From assembly GCA_947465645.1 (NCBI GenBank), contig CANIBQ010000122.1:1-12427 (forward strand): a DNA stretch of 12,427 bases, in the 5' to 3' direction. A model generated the notes under the pieces. The model made no database searches and was not told the DNA's origin. It saw only the letters and a list, made by a program, of their open reading frames with translations. Source of the stretch: Acidobacteriota bacterium (GTDB taxonomy: Bacteria > Acidobacteriota > Vicinamibacteria > Vicinamibacterales > UBA2999). Position 1 is the first letter of the stretch, and the number at the start of each line of letters is the position of its first letter. This document shows, piece after piece, positions 12,009 to 12,427 of this stretch. The translations under genes and the position numbers were made by a program.

Positions 12009-12194
12009 ATGGACTGGCTCTTCTGGCTGATCGTTGCCGTCGTCATCGCCGCTCTCGCCGCCATCTTCATGGTGCAGCCGAAGGGCGGACGCAACGTCTC
12101 TCGCACCAGCCTCATGGCCGTCGGACGCGTCGTCCTCGCCATCTTCATCCTGATCGTCGCGTATGCCGTCTATCGCGCGCGCGCCGGCGGCTAG
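12009..12194 (+). CDS. Small two-helix membrane protein, unknown family
   Basis: The preferred start is ATG 12009, giving 61 residues; AGGTGGGC just upstream can act as Shine-Dalgarno. An in-frame TTG at 11991 would add MLAQVG. Two membrane segments are visible: WLFWLIVAVVIAALAAIFMV near the N-terminus and VGRVVLAIFILIVAYAVY near the C-terminus. They are joined by a basic loop (QPKGGRNVSRTSLMA) and followed by a short basic tail (RARAGG). No family is recognised. It is divergent from the DUF3309 gene with a 91-base gap and ends one base before a long inverted repeat. Confidence 0.72.
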   Translation: MDWLFWLIVAVVIAALAAIFMVQPKGGRNVSRTSLMAVGRVVLAIFILIVAYAVYRARAGG

Positions 12195-12195
12195 C

Positions 12196-12289
12196 TAGAA
12201 CGCTTTCCATGTGTACGTAGTGTCCGCCTTCAGGCGGACTCACCGGTCCGCCTGAAGGCGGACACTACGTACACATGAGAAGCGTTCTA
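12196..12289. repeat. REPIN/BIME-like inverted pair of REP hairpins
   Basis: The left arm (12196-12239) and right arm (12246-12289) are inverted copies matching at 42 of 44 positions, separated by TCACCG. Each arm contains its own hairpin: GTCCGCC-TTCA-GGCGGAC on the left and GTCCGCC-TGAA-GGCGGAC on the right. GTAG (12217-12220) precedes the left hairpin and CTAC (12264-12267) follows the right one. Two inverted REPs with tetranucleotides facing outward are the plan of REPINs/BIMEs mobilised by RAYT transposases. The outermost bases TAGAACGCTT form the terminal arms, and CTA at the right end is the stop codon of the gene on the minus strand. It probably also ends transcription of both convergent genes. 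Confidence 0.85.
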
Positions 12290-12427
12290 ATCGGCGATGC
12301 CGGCTGCCCAGTTGACGACGACGGTGACGCTTTGCGTCGCACCGGAGACCTGGCTCAGCGTGTTGACCAGAAACCGCTGGCCGTCAGCGGTCGCATCGTA
12401 GAAATACCTCGGGCCGCCTGGCACGGC
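12287..12427 (-). CDS. C-terminus of a PD40/WD40-like propeller protein (partial)
   Basis: An open frame enters from the right edge and ends at TAG 12289-12287, giving 46 residues. PRYFYDATADGQRFLVNT followed by SVTVVVNWAAGIAD matches the usual end of the large PD40 propeller proteins of Acidobacteria (kinase-PD40 or winged-helix-PD40 fusions), where 'y.vs.DGqrFLvn' is the last blade and 'ti.vvlNW.agl' the C-terminus. The N-terminal output domain is outside the window, so kinase and DNA-binding versions cannot be distinguished. The stop codon lies within the terminal bases of the inverted repeat. Confidence 0.72.
   Translation of the reverse strand, partial: AVPGGPRYFYDATADGQRFLVNTLSQVSGATQSVTVVVNWAAGIAD

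Overview
This is a GC-rich chromosomal window from a soil-type bacterium. The best guess is an acidobacterium, probably Vicinamibacteria-like. That is an inference from the gene content: a DUF6152 exported protein with its usual partner, a DUF5916/CBM9 outer-membrane-type protein, a transmembrane Ser/Thr kinase with TPRs, a PD40-type propeller C-terminus and a DUF3309 miniprotein. No rRNA, tRNA, CRISPR array, prophage, transposase or complete insertion sequence was seen.

Layout. 1-563 (-) is the N-terminal part of a secreted NHL-type propeller. It is divergent from a two-gene + operon at 735-1939: an uncharacterised exported protein overlapping a DUF6152 protein by ATGA. 1980-3580 (-) carries an HD-GYP protein and a single-domain response regulator, a c-di-GMP/two-component pair. 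3700-8611 (+) carries a SoxC-type molybdoenzyme, its SoxD-like cytochrome c, an unknown exported protein, and a zinc-ribbon/kinase/TM/TPR protein. 8641-11917 (-) reads, in transcription order, DUF3309 miniprotein, Pro/Ala-rich lipoprotein, small two-cysteine secreted protein, DUF5916 protein. 12009-12194 (+) is a small two-helix membrane protein. 12287-12427 (-) is the end of a PD40-like protein. No gene-free stretch exceeds 300 bases; the longest is 564-734.

The most striking layer is short repetitive DNA at gene borders. Two identical 27-base REP-like units (5101-5127, 8607-8633) each have GTAG directly before a hairpin. The tetranucleotide-plus-hairpin plan is what TnpA-REP/RAYT transposases recognise. 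A 94-base inverted pair of related hairpins (12196-12289) has the plan of a REPIN/BIME, with GTAG and CTAC facing outward. One REP lies in frame inside the soxD-like gene. Another supplies the kinase stop codon. The REPIN-like element contains the stop codon of the last gene. Separate clusters with 7-8-base periodicity occupy the signal-peptide region of the cytochrome gene, the start of the next exported-protein gene (an inverted pair, with a third copy after that gene), and the convergent gap at 1940-1979. Intergenic repeats thus appear to have supplied N-termini, linkers and stop codons to exported proteins.

Several genes lack a Shine-Dalgarno sequence and have a -10-like TANNNT (or near match) 6-11 bases before the start codon, suggesting leaderless or near-leaderless transcripts.
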